DNA of 64,000 nt from contig NZ_CP186540.1 in the NCBI RefSeq assembly GCF_049389645.1, positions 620,001 through 684,000 of the forward strand. The letters run 5' to 3'. The position numbers and the translations under genes were made by a program. The notes beneath the pieces were generated by a model. That model saw nothing but the letters and a program-made list of their open reading frames with translations, did no database searches and was not told the DNA's origin. The DNA comes from Alkalibacterium sp049389645. Its GTDB lineage: Bacteria > Bacillota > Bacilli > Lactobacillales > Carnobacteriaceae_A. This document shows positions 43,608 through 53,008 of the stretch, piece after piece (position 1 is the stretch's first letter; each line of letters opens with the position of its first letter).

Positions 43608-44549
43608 TTATTCATTTATGATTATTTCTAAAGGTGATGCAATGTATTCTTCAATCTCTCCACCTTCGAAATATTCATAGGCTGTTTCCATTGCGATACG
43701 ACCCATTTCGTCTGGTTGCTGTGCAATGGTTGCATCCAAGCGTCCTTCTTCGACGGCTGCTAAAGCATCATCGTTTCCATCAAAGCCAATGACTATAATA
43801 TCATCTGCTAATCCAGCAGCTTCAATTGCTTCGATTGCTCCTAATGCCATTTCATCATTTTGTGCAAAGACTGCTTCAACATCGGAGTTGCTTTGCAACA
43901 TATTTTCCATAACTGTCAAACCTTCTGAACGATTGAAGTTAGCAGTTTGACTATCCACCACGTCCAATCCGTCTTCTGCAACGTTCATGAACCCTTCTCC
44001 ACGCTCACGTGTAGCGGAAGCTCCAGGTACACCTTCTAATTGAACAGTTACTGCACCTTCACCAACTAGATCGATAATACGCTGGGCAGCCATTTCTCCA
44101 CCTTCTACGTTGTTAGAAGCGACTAACGTAACTACTTCTCCACCTTCACTTGAACGGTCAATAGTGATAATAGGTATACCTGCACTGTTTGCTGATTCAA
44201 TTGCTGGTTCGATCGCTGCGGAATCAACTGGATTGATAAGCAAAACATCCACGCCTTGTTGAATCAAGTCATTGACGTCGTTCAATTGTTTCGCTGTATC
44301 ATCTTGCGCATCTACAGTACGGACATCCGTTCCTTCTGCTTCAGCAGCAGTTTCGACACCTTCTTGCAGTGAAACGAAGAAAGGATTGTTTAAAGTGGAG
44401 AGCGATAATCCAACGACCATTTCGTCACGTTCCACACTTTCTATGCCTTCCTCACCATTATCTCCCGTGTCGTTACCTTCTAATCCAGTTGTACCACAAG
44501 CTCCTAAAAACAATGCAGATGCTCCAAACAAAGCGATTAATTTTTTCAT
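43608..44549 (-). CDS. rbsB: Ribose ABC transporter substrate-binding lipoprotein
   Basis: This 313-residue protein captures ribose outside the cell. It has a lipoprotein signal (LFLGAC, lipidated Cys18), a short acidic linker and the periplasmic-binding-protein type 1 fold. Conserved sugar-binding stretches are visible: GLSLSTLNNPFF, INPVDSAAIEPA, TIDRSSEGGEVV, QLEGVPGASATRERGEG, FAQNDEMALGA and GFDGNDDA. It is the last gene of rbsR-K-D-A-C-B, as in B. subtilis. The mature N terminus and surface are acidic. Confidence 0.93.
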   Translation of the reverse strand: MKKLIALFGASALFLGACGTTGLEGNDTGDNGEEGIESVERDEMVVGLSLSTLNNPFFVSLQEGVETAAEAEGTDVRTVDAQDDTAKQLNDVNDLIQQGVDVLLINPVDSAAIEPAIESANSAGIPIITIDRSSEGGEVVTLVASNNVEGGEMAAQRIIDLVGEGAVTVQLEGVPGASATRERGEGFMNVAEDGLDVVDSQTANFNRSEGLTVMENMLQSNSDVEAVFAQNDEMALGAIEAIEAAGLADDIIVIGFDGNDDALAAVEEGRLDATIAQQPDEMGRIAMETAYEYFEGGEIEEYIASPLEIIINE

Positions 44550-44593
44550 TTTTATTTCCTCCTAAATTTTTTATATTTTATTTATCGTTTTTA

Positions 44594-45559
44594 TTAATCA
44601 TTCTTACGGTCTAACAAGACGGCGATAATGATAACGATCCCTTTAACCACTTGTTGGTAAAAACTGGAAACGCCGATTAAATTCAAGCCGTTGTTCAAGG
44701 TTCCGATGATTAGTGCACCAACAAGCGTGCCAAACAAGCGACCACGCCCACCAGAAAGACTGGTTCCACCTAAAACTACAGCTGCAATAGCATCTAATTC
44801 ATAAGACGTACCAGCAGTTGGTTGAGCTGAATTTAAACGAGAAGTTAAAATTAAACCCGCTAATGAGGCCATCAAACCAGAAATTGAGTAAACAGCTATT
44901 TTAATCCTATCACTTTTTATCCCCGCTATATAAGCCGCATTTTCATTCCCTCCTATCGCAAAAGTTTTTCGACCGAATGTCATCTTGTGTAAAATGACAT
45001 ATAAAATACCAAAAGCAATTGCCATTAAGACAACTGGAAAAGGAATACCGAAGAGATAACCTTTACCGATAAATTGGAAGAAAAAGCTACCACCAATTCC
45101 TGTTATAGGATTACCGTTTGTATAAACTAAAGTTAAACCACGATAAATGGTCATCGTTGCTAAGGTTGCAATAAAAGGAGCTGTCTTTCCTTTAGTAATC
45201 AACGTCCCATTCACTGCACCCAAGAGCGCTCCGATAATTAAAGCAGCAAGTGTTGCTATAACTGGGCTCCATCCCCCCGCAATCAGACCTGCACCTAACG
45301 CACCACTCAGTGCTAAAGTGGATCCAACTGATAAATCGATCCCGCCTGTAATAATGACGAATGTCATCCCAAAGGCAATCAATCCGTTAATAGATACTTG
45401 TCGCAGTAAATTTAGGATATTTCCCATTTGAATAAAATTAGGATTCATGATCGTTACAAAAATCATCAATACAATCAAGGCGAAAAATGGTCCTAACTTC
45501 CTTATTAGCTCACTCCGTTTTTCTTTTTTCTTTTCTATGTTGCTTGCTTCTGTATTCAT
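44594..45559 (-). CDS. rbsC: Ribose ABC transporter permease
   Basis: This 321-residue CUT2-family permease has 8-10 membrane helices. The conserved stretches TGGIDLSVGSTLALSGALGA, ATLATMTIYRGL and AVVLGGTSLSGGRGRLFGTL are present, the last near the family's ATPase-contact region. Its ATG overlaps the rbsA stop by 4 bp (ATGA). It operates with RbsA and RbsB. Confidence 0.94.
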   Translation of the reverse strand: MNTEASNIEKKKEKRSELIRKLGPFFALIVLMIFVTIMNPNFIQMGNILNLLRQVSINGLIAFGMTFVIITGGIDLSVGSTLALSGALGAGLIAGGWSPVIATLAALIIGALLGAVNGTLITKGKTAPFIATLATMTIYRGLTLVYTNGNPITGIGGSFFFQFIGKGYLFGIPFPVVLMAIAFGILYVILHKMTFGRKTFAIGGNENAAYIAGIKSDRIKIAVYSISGLMASLAGLILTSRLNSAQPTAGTSYELDAIAAVVLGGTSLSGGRGRLFGTLVGALIIGTLNNGLNLIGVSSFYQQVVKGIVIIIAVLLDRKND

Positions 45560-47049
45560 TTGTATCCTCCTGTCGCTAACGTCATAATTTTTTCTTCAGA
45601 TAAATCTGCCTTATCCATTTCACCGGCTACATTTCCTTCGTGGATAACTATCACACGGTCGCTGATTCCGATAATTTCAGGTAAATCACTTGATACCATG
45701 ATAATACCCACACCCCGCTCAGCTAATTCTTTCATTAAGACATAAATTTCACGTTTAGCACCTACATCGACTCCTCGAGTTGGTTCATCAAGAATAAGAA
45801 CACGTGAACCTGCACCGATCCATTTAGCTAAGACAACTTTTTGCTGATTCCCTCCAGAAAGGGTCTTCACCGGGACTTCCCCACTTACTGTTTTCACAGT
45901 GAGCCGTTTTATTAATAGATCCGCGAAATCTTTTTCTTCTTTCGTGTTTATCCAACCGCTATGACTAAATTCTTCGATCGATGGTAAAGAAATATTACCT
46001 CTCAATGAATCATCTAAAATCAAACCTTCTTCTTTGCGGTCCTCTGTTAAGAAACCAATACCTTGTCGAATAGCATCTGAAGGTGACTTAACGTCAATTT
46101 CTTTATCATCTAAAAATAATTGTCCGGAAGTTAATTTATCTATGCCAAAAATACCACGCATAATTTCTGTTCGTCCGGCACCCATTAACCCAGAGAAGCC
46201 TAAGATTTCTCCTTGGCGAACGTGAAAATTGATGTTTTTATAAACTTTACCGTCGCTCAAATCTTTCACTTCAAATAGAATGTTACCCTTCTCTGTTTTG
46301 ATATCTGGATAGTAATCTTCCAAATCTCGTCCTACCATTTTTCGAACAACTTCATCAGTATCTGTTTCGACAGTTGGTTTCGTGTCTACGCTGACCCCGT
46401 CTCGCATAACGGTTATGCGGTCACTGATGGCAAAAATCTCTTCCATTCGATGTGAAATGTAAATGATTGCTACATTCTTCGCCGTTAATTTTTTGATTGT
46501 AGTAAACAAGACTTTAATTTCACGGTCCGTCAAAGCCGCTGTCGGTTCATCCATGATGACAACTTCTGCATTAGACATCAGCGATTTAGCGATTTCAACT
46601 AATTGTTGCTGACCTACGGATAACGTTTGCATTCCACGGTCTAGATCAATATTCACTCCTAATTCCTTAAACAAATCACGAGCGATTTCACGCATTTCTT
46701 TTGTTTTGATCCAACCCCAGCTGGTTTTCTTCTCTCGTCCCATAAACAAATTTTCCAAGACCGTTAAATAAGGCCAAGTAATCATTTCCTGGTGAATAAA
46801 GCTGATGCCTTGTTCTTCGGCACGTTTCGGATTCTCAAAGGTTCGTTCTTCCCCATTGATTATAATGGTTCCTGAATCATACTTGTGTAAACCGGTTAAG
46901 ATGTTCATTAAAGTAGATTTCCCAGCCCCATTTTCGCCCATCAAAGCGTGTACTTCGCCGGAATTAATATCTATATTGACACCTAAAAGCACTTTATTGC
47001 TACCAAAACTTTTTACGATGTCTTTCATTTGAATTTTCACTGCATTCAC
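45556..47049 (-). CDS. rbsA: Ribose ABC transporter, tandem ATP-binding protein
   Basis: This 497-residue protein holds two fused ABC domains. The first (about 1-240) has Walker A GENGAGKS (38-45), signature LSVGQQQ and Walker B VVIMDEPTAAL. The second (about 255-497) has a degenerate Walker A (GLMGAGRTE) but a normal signature LSGGNQQK and Walker B LILDEPTRGVD. This layout is typical for CUT2 sugar importers, in which only the first site is fully active. It is preceded by rbsD (3 bp gap). Confidence 0.95.
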   Translation of the reverse strand: MNAVKIQMKDIVKSFGSNKVLLGVNIDINSGEVHALMGENGAGKSTLMNILTGLHKYDSGTIIINGEERTFENPKRAEEQGISFIHQEMITWPYLTVLENLFMGREKKTSWGWIKTKEMREIARDLFKELGVNIDLDRGMQTLSVGQQQLVEIAKSLMSNAEVVIMDEPTAALTDREIKVLFTTIKKLTAKNVAIIYISHRMEEIFAISDRITVMRDGVSVDTKPTVETDTDEVVRKMVGRDLEDYYPDIKTEKGNILFEVKDLSDGKVYKNINFHVRQGEILGFSGLMGAGRTEIMRGIFGIDKLTSGQLFLDDKEIDVKSPSDAIRQGIGFLTEDRKEEGLILDDSLRGNISLPSIEEFSHSGWINTKEEKDFADLLIKRLTVKTVSGEVPVKTLSGGNQQKVVLAKWIGAGSRVLILDEPTRGVDVGAKREIYVLMKELAERGVGIIMVSSDLPEIIGISDRVIVIHEGNVAGEMDKADLSEEKIMTLATGGYK

Positions 47050-47052
47050 CTC

Positions 47053-47448
47053 CTAAAAAATAACACCAGATTGTAAAATAATGTTTGAATACGGTGTAGC
47101 TTCGCCTGTTCTTATTATTGCTTTTACTTTTTGTGATTTCACTTTTAACTCTTCATGAGAAAGCCACTCCATTTCGATTTCACCCGATAATTTGTTGATG
47201 GCTTTTAATTGTTCAGGATTTTTCTCTTTGATTTCTTTTGCTAACATGTATTTCTCGACCTGCATTTCTTTTAACAAGACCGCCAAGATATGAATGAATT
47301 TAGGTTCTCCAATTTCAATTGCCAGATCAATTTTTTTAACATTTTCAGGAATAGGCAAACCACAATCTCCAATCATTATTTGATCAGTATGACCTAAATC
47401 CGCCAATGCCTTACTGATTTCACTATTTAAGATGCCATTCTTTTTCAT
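47053..47448 (-). CDS. rbsD: D-ribose pyranase
   Basis: This 131-residue enzyme speeds the pyranose-furanose interconversion of ribose before phosphorylation by RbsK. The signature MKKNGILNSEISKALADLGHTD, with the catalytic His, and GDCGLPIPENV are intact, as is the C-terminal IRTGEATPYSNIILQSGVIF. It overlaps rbsK by 26 bp. Confidence 0.95.
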   Translation of the reverse strand: MKKNGILNSEISKALADLGHTDQIMIGDCGLPIPENVKKIDLAIEIGEPKFIHILAVLLKEMQVEKYMLAKEIKEKNPEQLKAINKLSGEIEMEWLSHEELKVKSQKVKAIIRTGEATPYSNIILQSGVIF

Positions 47449-48328
47449 ACTTCTCGCTTCCTTTCATTTCATCTATAGTTGGGATACCCGTTTGGGCACC
47501 CATCTTCTGAATGGACAACGAGGCCGCTAAATTACCAAAACGAATACTTTCTTCTATAGTTAATCCATTTGACCAAGCGACTGCAAACGCCCCGTTGAAC
47601 GTATCGCCAGCACCCGTTGTATCGACAGGCACCACTTTGTTCGCTGGGACCAGCTTCACTTTTTCCCCGTCATGATAATAGACGCCTTCAGATCCCGCCG
47701 TAACTAATAATTTATTAGGATACCGTTCCAATACCTCTTCCATCTTTTCACCTGGAAATAATACAGAAAATTCTGTTTCATTAGGAGTGATGAAGCGTAC
47801 CTTCTCAATAGCTTCAGCACTCAATCTTCTTGCAGGTGCGGGATTGTATAATACCGGAACCTGCATTTCTGTACAGACACGAACCAATTCTTCAATCGCA
47901 TCCACCGGAACTTCATTTTGAACAACAACCAAGTCGCTCGTTTTCAAATCTTCTCGCGCCATAGCGATTCGTTCAGGTGTTAACGCGTTATTTGCTCCCG
48001 GAATATAGATAATGGCATTATCACCATCTTGAATCGTGATAACTGCCGAACCAGAAGGAAGATGTGTAACCCGTTCCACATTATTTAAAAAAATTTGGTT
48101 TTCTTTCAAGTTCCGTTGGAGTTCTTCTGCGAACGTATCGTTTCCTACTGTTCCTATCATAAATACATCAGCACCTAAGCGAGCGGCAGCTACCGCTTGA
48201 TTCGCTCCTTTACCCCCAAAAGCAGTGGAAAAATTTTTCCCTTCGACTGTTTCACCAACTTGTGGTCGTTTGTCTGTCTCAATGACAAAATCCGTTGAAA
48301 TACTACCTACTACTGTGATTTTCACCAT
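47423..48328 (-). CDS. rbsK: Ribokinase
   Basis: This 301-residue PfkB-family kinase makes ribose-5-phosphate. The sugar-binding GGKGANQAVAAARLG (38-52) and the anion hole with catalytic Asp242 (DTTGAGDTFNGA, 236-247) are intact. The length is usual. It lies 3 bp behind rbsR and overlaps rbsD, so the operon is tightly coupled. Confidence 0.95.
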   Translation of the reverse strand: MVKITVVGSISTDFVIETDKRPQVGETVEGKNFSTAFGGKGANQAVAAARLGADVFMIGTVGNDTFAEELQRNLKENQIFLNNVERVTHLPSGSAVITIQDGDNAIIYIPGANNALTPERIAMAREDLKTSDLVVVQNEVPVDAIEELVRVCTEMQVPVLYNPAPARRLSAEAIEKVRFITPNETEFSVLFPGEKMEEVLERYPNKLLVTAGSEGVYYHDGEKVKLVPANKVVPVDTTGAGDTFNGAFAVAWSNGLTIEESIRFGNLAASLSIQKMGAQTGIPTIDEMKGSEKYEKEWHLK

Positions 48329-48331
48329 TCA

Positions 48332-49309
48332 TTACTCCTCACTTTCTCTTAAAGAATCTCGAACGACGAGTTCAGGATCCAACTTTATTCGTTTGTTACT
48401 GATCGTATCTTTCTTAATTCGGCGAACCAGCAAATCTGCAGCTTGATATCCTGCTTGAAAGGCCGGCTGAGATATCGTTGTTAATCCCGGATACACTAAT
48501 TGACTAAAGGGGATATTGTCATACCCAATCACCTGAATGTCTCGTGGTATCTGATAACCTCTCTGTTGTGCTTCTTTCATTACTGCTAGAGCAAACAAAT
48601 CATTACTCGCGATGATGCTATTCATCTTGCCATGTAAATCAAAAATTTCTTTGGCAGTCGTTTCTGCTTCTTTAATTGTATACGATCCTGTTTCAAAAAT
48701 TTCATATTCAACGTCAGTCGGATTCAATACGGATAAAATACCAAGTAAGCGATCAATTGCTCCAGGAACTGATTTAGGTCCTGCAATAATCAATACTTTG
48801 CCAGGCTTCCGATCAATAATAGCCTGAGCGGCTAGAATACCACCTTTAACATCATTGGTATAGACTGCATAGTCATCTCCCTCTAGTACCCGGTCCAGCA
48901 TAACAATAGGCATGGGATGATGATGACTAAGTGTTCCTTCGACAGCTGACAAGACGCCCGCTACATTTTGTTGTGCAAATAATCTCATGTAATTATCCCC
49001 AGCTTTACTGCCTTCTTCGACATTACCCAGAATCACGCTGTACCCATTCTCACGGGCACTTTCTTCGATTCCTTTCATAAGTAACGGAAAATACGGGTTA
49101 GAAATATCCGGCAACAACAGTCCGATCATTTTGGACGTTTTCTGAAACAAAGAGCGTGCCACTTCATTGGGATAATAGTTTAATTCATTGATGGAAGCTT
49201 CTACTTTTTCCCGAGCTTTCTCGCTCACATACCCGTTTTTATTTAAAGCACGAGAAACAGTTGCAACCGATACTCCCGCATGTTTTGCGACCTCTTTAAT
49301 TGTTACCAT
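48332..49309 (-). CDS. rbsR: LacI-family repressor of the ribose operon
   Basis: This 325-residue protein has the LacI helix-turn-helix at its N terminus (TIKEVAKHAGVSVATVSRAL), the hinge helix region (NEVARSLFQ) and a sugar-binding domain (MIGLLLPDISNPYF, GYDNIPFSQ). It is the first gene of the operon and presumably represses it in the absence of ribose or ribose-phosphate. I start at ATG 49309 behind AGGTG; a GTG at 49318 is an alternative. A perfect LacI/CcpA-type palindrome lies about 85 bp upstream, next to the promoter. Confidence 0.93.
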   Translation of the reverse strand: MVTIKEVAKHAGVSVATVSRALNKNGYVSEKAREKVEASINELNYYPNEVARSLFQKTSKMIGLLLPDISNPYFPLLMKGIEESARENGYSVILGNVEEGSKAGDNYMRLFAQQNVAGVLSAVEGTLSHHHPMPIVMLDRVLEGDDYAVYTNDVKGGILAAQAIIDRKPGKVLIIAGPKSVPGAIDRLLGILSVLNPTDVEYEIFETGSYTIKEAETTAKEIFDLHGKMNSIIASNDLFALAVMKEAQQRGYQIPRDIQVIGYDNIPFSQLVYPGLTTISQPAFQAGYQAADLLVRRIKKDTISNKRIKLDPELVVRDSLRESEE

Positions 49310-49392
49310 TATTTTCACCTACCTCGAATCCAATCATCTTCTTAGATCGATTACTACTGTTTAGGATTCCTAAAAAAATGAAACCTAGAATG

Positions 49393-49406
49393 TGTAACCG
49401 ATTACA
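49393..49406. promoter_or_regulatory. RbsR/CcpA-type operator (cre consensus) of the ribose operon
   Basis: TGTAACCGATTACA matches the cre consensus TGWNANCGNTNWCA at every position and is almost perfectly symmetric. It sits just downstream of the -10 box, where either RbsR or CcpA could block transcription. A weaker cre-like match overlaps the -35 box at 49435-49448. Confidence 0.72.
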
Positions 49407-49411
49407 GAATA

Positions 49412-49439
49412 ATAATATCATACTATACAGATAATGCAA
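49412..49439 (-). promoter_or_regulatory. Promoter of the ribose operon
   Basis: On the minus strand, -35 TTGCAT, a 16-bp spacer and -10 TATTAT lie about 100 bp before rbsR. Confidence 0.58.
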
Positions 49440-49448
49440 GCGTTTTTA

Positions 49449-49769
49449 TTCGAAACGACGAAAAAATTTTTTTTTCCGAACTATGGATTACGCTTTTAAG
49501 TTCTTCTCCACGTGCATTATAGGTTGAGAAGTCAAACAGTTGCTGATAACAGAACAATTATTCCAAACCTTAGCTACTTTTCCTATATCAAAATCATATT
49601 AAGCGTGCTGCTATACATTAAGTTTCTCTCCTATTGATTACAGCATTCCGTTTCTACGCCATTATAAACCAATTTCAAGTGATATCCACTACCATTTGTG
49701 GCACCACATTTTCTACTATATTCAATCTCATTCTGCCTGATTCGATTATCCCCTCTGATTTTTCCATAA
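49449..49769. other. Gene-free stretch between the rbs promoter and the glvA terminator
   Basis: I see no convincing gene here. An open frame of 64 codons at 49631-49825 starts with GTG, overlaps the glvA terminator and matches nothing I know. A CTTCTC...GAGAAG inverted pair occurs near 49500-49535. Confidence 0.35.
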
Positions 49770-49800
49770 GTAAAGGGCCGGAAAATTCCCGGCCCTTTAC
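49770..49800 (-). terminator. Terminator after glvA
   Basis: The 12-bp perfect stem GTAAAGGGCCGG/CCGGCCCTTTAC has a 7-nt loop. A T-rich but interrupted tail follows on the minus strand. Confidence 0.8.
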
Positions 49801-49841
49801 TTATTTTATTTAACTGACTTATCACTATCCATCAGTAAAAA

Positions 49842-51167
49842 TTAATGTAATTCTGGCCAGTAACTTTTATTGGCTTCAATTAAATCATCTAGGATATCTT
49901 TAGCCACTTTCGCACTCGGAATAGTTTTCGATAATGTGAGCGCCTGCCATAATTTCAGGTAACTACCTTCAATATATGCTTCGACAACAAGTTTTTCTAC
50001 TGTCACCTGCTGGAACATCAAGGCTTTTTCAAATGCAGGGATTTTCCCTTGAGTTAGTGGTTCCGGACCGTCGTTTCCGACGATACACGGCACTTCAACC
50101 ATGGCGTCATCTGGAAAATTCGCGATCGCACCGTTATTTTCGACGATCATCAACATCCGTTCATGGGTGTTAAAGGCGATGGCACGTGCCAAATCAACGA
50201 TAAAGGATGCATGACTATCGATGTGGAAGCCGCCCTCTACGGCAGTTCCTTTTTTGACAATATTGCGAGCCGCCGTGAAGACTTCTTTTTCTCGTCCATC
50301 CATGACTTCATTGGCACGCGTATAATCTGCGTTGGAATGAGCCACTTCATAGTCAGGATACAGGTAATATTTCAAGTACGTATTGGGTAAATAATGCGGA
50401 TTGACTGCTAATATGTCTCTTGCTTTCTTGTGTGTTTCTTGCCAGCTCTGATCCATATGCTGCTTATCCACTTCGACTTTTGTCAAGTACCCATTTTCCG
50501 CAACGTATTCACGAATCTGATTGATATATTCATGTCCTTCTTTGTCTTTGACACTTGTCCACCAGCCAAAGTGATTCAACCCAAAGTAACGCACTTCCAA
50601 ATCTTCAGGATTTTTTTCAATGATCTGAGACATTCTGCGCAAAGTTCCCACAGGCATATCACAAATATTCAACACTTTAGAATCAGGACGTAAGACACGA
50701 CACGCTTCTGCCACAATGGCAGCTGGATTGGAATAGTTTAGCATCCAGCAATCCGGCGAATAAGTTTCCATATGATCTATGATTTCCATCATCCCAGTAA
50801 TGCTGCGCATACCATAAGCGATCCCACCGGGTCCACACGTTTCTTGTCCAATGACACCATGGCGCAAAGGAATCTTCTCATCTTTTTCCCGCATATCGTA
50901 TTTCCCGACACGAATATGGGCCATGCAGAAATCTTTGTCGCTGAACGCTTCTTTTGGATCAGTCGTATAAGAGAATTTCAAGTCTGGTGCTTGTTCTTTC
51001 AGCAAAATTTCTAAGGCTTCGCCTAATTCCGCTTGACGTTCTTTATCGTTATCATACAAAACTAATTCACGCATCGGAAAACGGTCCATATTGTCTAGCA
51101 TCATCATAACGATTCCTGGCGTAAACGTGCTGCCACCACCGGCAATGACTACAGAAAACTTTTTCAT
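49842..51167 (-). CDS. glvA: 6-phospho-alpha-glucosidase (maltose-6'-phosphate glucosidase, GH4)
   Basis: This 441-residue GH4 enzyme cleaves maltose-6-phosphate and related phospho-alpha-glucosides using NAD and a divalent metal. The N-terminal NAD loop is VVIAGGGSTFTPG (6-18). CDMP (169-172) is the motif separating alpha- from beta-specific GH4 enzymes, with Cys169 a metal ligand, and LNHFGWW (197-203) holds the second metal ligand. Overall it follows B. subtilis GlvA closely. It lies 31 bp behind the PTS permease gene, whose product would deliver the phosphorylated sugar. Confidence 0.93.
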   Translation of the reverse strand: MKKFSVVIAGGGSTFTPGIVMMMLDNMDRFPMRELVLYDNDKERQAELGEALEILLKEQAPDLKFSYTTDPKEAFSDKDFCMAHIRVGKYDMREKDEKIPLRHGVIGQETCGPGGIAYGMRSITGMMEIIDHMETYSPDCWMLNYSNPAAIVAEACRVLRPDSKVLNICDMPVGTLRRMSQIIEKNPEDLEVRYFGLNHFGWWTSVKDKEGHEYINQIREYVAENGYLTKVEVDKQHMDQSWQETHKKARDILAVNPHYLPNTYLKYYLYPDYEVAHSNADYTRANEVMDGREKEVFTAARNIVKKGTAVEGGFHIDSHASFIVDLARAIAFNTHERMLMIVENNGAIANFPDDAMVEVPCIVGNDGPEPLTQGKIPAFEKALMFQQVTVEKLVVEAYIEGSYLKLWQALTLSKTIPSAKVAKDILDDLIEANKSYWPELH

Positions 51168-51198
51168 AAATATTACATCCTCACTTTTTTTATTTCAT

Positions 51199-52788
51199 TT
51201 ATTCTTCTACAGGTTCACGATTCAATACTGTATCGACTGCTTTTCGAATTTTATTTACTTGCAAGCCATATACCACTTGAACATTCTGACCTCTTTTCAT
51301 AACTCCGCTGGCACCTGTCTCGCCTGTTAAGAGTCCTTCATTGACCTTATCTGGATCCAACAATGTTAAACGTAAGCGAGAGTAGCAATTATTTACTGTC
51401 TGAATATTTTCATCTCCACCCAACGCAGCAATAATTGTTTGCGCCAATCCTAAATCGCCTGCAGGTTCATCACCTTGAGCTTGCTTTTCTTGATAATCTT
51501 TTTTCGAGTACAAACGTGTTTCCCCACCCTCATCTTCTCGTCCAATCGTTTTAAAATTAAACATGGAGATCAAGAAACGGAATAAGAAATAGTAGATTGC
51601 AAAGAACACGAGTCCTACTGCAATATACATTGGCCAACCTGTACGTTCTACTCCTAGAGGGACATTGTATAGTAGGAAGTCTATGAATCCATTAGGACCA
51701 ATAGCACGAACATTAAATAGATTCAATACAACCATACTTAATCCACTCAGTCCTGCATGGACGACGAATAGTAAAGGTGCTACAAACATAAAGGCAAATT
51801 CGATAGGTTCGGTTACCCCGGCAATGAAAGAAGTCACTGCAGCTGGAATTAAAATCGCCCGTGCTTTTGCTTTGTTTTCTGGTTTAGCTCTATGATACAT
51901 AGCCAAACACGCACCGATCAGACCAAACATTTTAGAAATTCCGCGAGCGTCCCAAATGACACTTGGGGCTAGTAAGCCGCCATCAGCATTGGCAATTTCT
52001 GCAAAATAGATGTTACGCGCTCCTTCAAAAATTTCGCCACCCACTTCAGCAATACCGCCTAATTCAGTGTATAAGAATGGCGTATACACTAAGTGATGCA
52101 ATCCCGTTGGGATAAGCAGTCGTTCCAGTGCACCGTATAAGAATAATCCGAAGTTGCCACTTTGGTTGATCAGGATCCCTAAACTGCTAATACCGGATTG
52201 GAAAAATGGCCAAATACTTGTAAACAAGATGGCTAACAAAACGACAACAGGAATCAATACAATAAATACAAATCGGGACCCACCATATATCTGAAAGGCA
52301 TTGTTGAATTCTTTATCAGCAAAGCGGTTATGTACAAGCGCCGTGACGATCCCTAAGAAAATCCCCAGGAACACTCCCATATCCAGTATTTGCACGCCGA
52401 GCACCATTGTTTGCCCGGTACCCTGAAGATTTCCTTCAATCAACATTCCTTGAATACCCATGAAGCCATTCATCGCATTGATAAAGACTAAGTATCCGAG
52501 TAAAGCAATAAAACCAGCTTCTGATTTTTTCTTATTGGCTAGCCCGACAGCCAACCCTACAGAAAAGACCAAGCCTAAATTGACTAATATTGAAACGAGC
52601 GAGCCTGACAAGATAGTTCCAAAACCAGTTGTAACTGGATTATCTAAAAAAGGAACAATTTCCAATAAACGTGCGTTGGTAAATAAATTCCCTATAGCGA
52701 TTAGAATTCCCGCAATCGGTAAAATTAAAACAGGTATAAACATTGCTTTGGAAAAGTTTTGCATCGTATCCATTATTCTTTCTTTCAT
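51199..52788 (-). CDS. glvC: PTS alpha-glucoside/maltose EIICB component
   Basis: This 529-residue protein has an EIIC membrane domain (about 1-410, ten or so helices) and a C-terminal EIIB domain (about 445-529). The EIIB phosphorylation site is Cys468 (NNCYSRLRLT). The glucose-superfamily EIIC loop is visible in TGLHHLVYTPF and FIAGVTEPIEFAFMFVAP. There is no EIIA domain, as in B. subtilis GlvC/MalP, which depends on a separate EIIA-Glc. The orphan EIIA gene at 25.6-26.1 kb is a candidate partner. It shares an operon with glvA. Confidence 0.92.
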   Translation of the reverse strand: MKERIMDTMQNFSKAMFIPVLILPIAGILIAIGNLFTNARLLEIVPFLDNPVTTGFGTILSGSLVSILVNLGLVFSVGLAVGLANKKKSEAGFIALLGYLVFINAMNGFMGIQGMLIEGNLQGTGQTMVLGVQILDMGVFLGIFLGIVTALVHNRFADKEFNNAFQIYGGSRFVFIVLIPVVVLLAILFTSIWPFFQSGISSLGILINQSGNFGLFLYGALERLLIPTGLHHLVYTPFLYTELGGIAEVGGEIFEGARNIYFAEIANADGGLLAPSVIWDARGISKMFGLIGACLAMYHRAKPENKAKARAILIPAAVTSFIAGVTEPIEFAFMFVAPLLFVVHAGLSGLSMVVLNLFNVRAIGPNGFIDFLLYNVPLGVERTGWPMYIAVGLVFFAIYYFLFRFLISMFNFKTIGREDEGGETRLYSKKDYQEKQAQGDEPAGDLGLAQTIIAALGGDENIQTVNNCYSRLRLTLLDPDKVNEGLLTGETGASGVMKRGQNVQVVYGLQVNKIRKAVDTVLNREPVEE

Positions 52789-52861
52789 TTCTTTCCCTCC
52801 AATATTTTTAAGTTAATTCAAGTGTAGCTTTAAGCTGTCTGGAATAAAAGGCTTTCATAAG

Positions 52862-52898
52862 AAGAAAAAACGTGTTTCTCTAAGACGAAACACGTTTC
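52862..52898 (-). terminator. Terminator after the glv regulator gene
   Basis: The stem AAACGTGTTTC/GAAACACGTTT is followed by a T6 run on the minus strand. It separates the RpiR-type regulator gene from glvC. Confidence 0.88.
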
Positions 52899-53008
52899 AA
52901 AAAATAAATTATTTATCAAAATAACGCGATTTAAAAGCTCATAGACACTATGTTCTCTATTAATTAATAGCACACCTGACTATAACCATTAACATTATGC
53001 CTTTAAAA

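Noticed and set aside
49631..49825. 64-codon frame with several Cys residues
   Set aside because: It starts with GTG without a clear binding site, its first residues are encoded by the glvA terminator stem, and it resembles no family I know.
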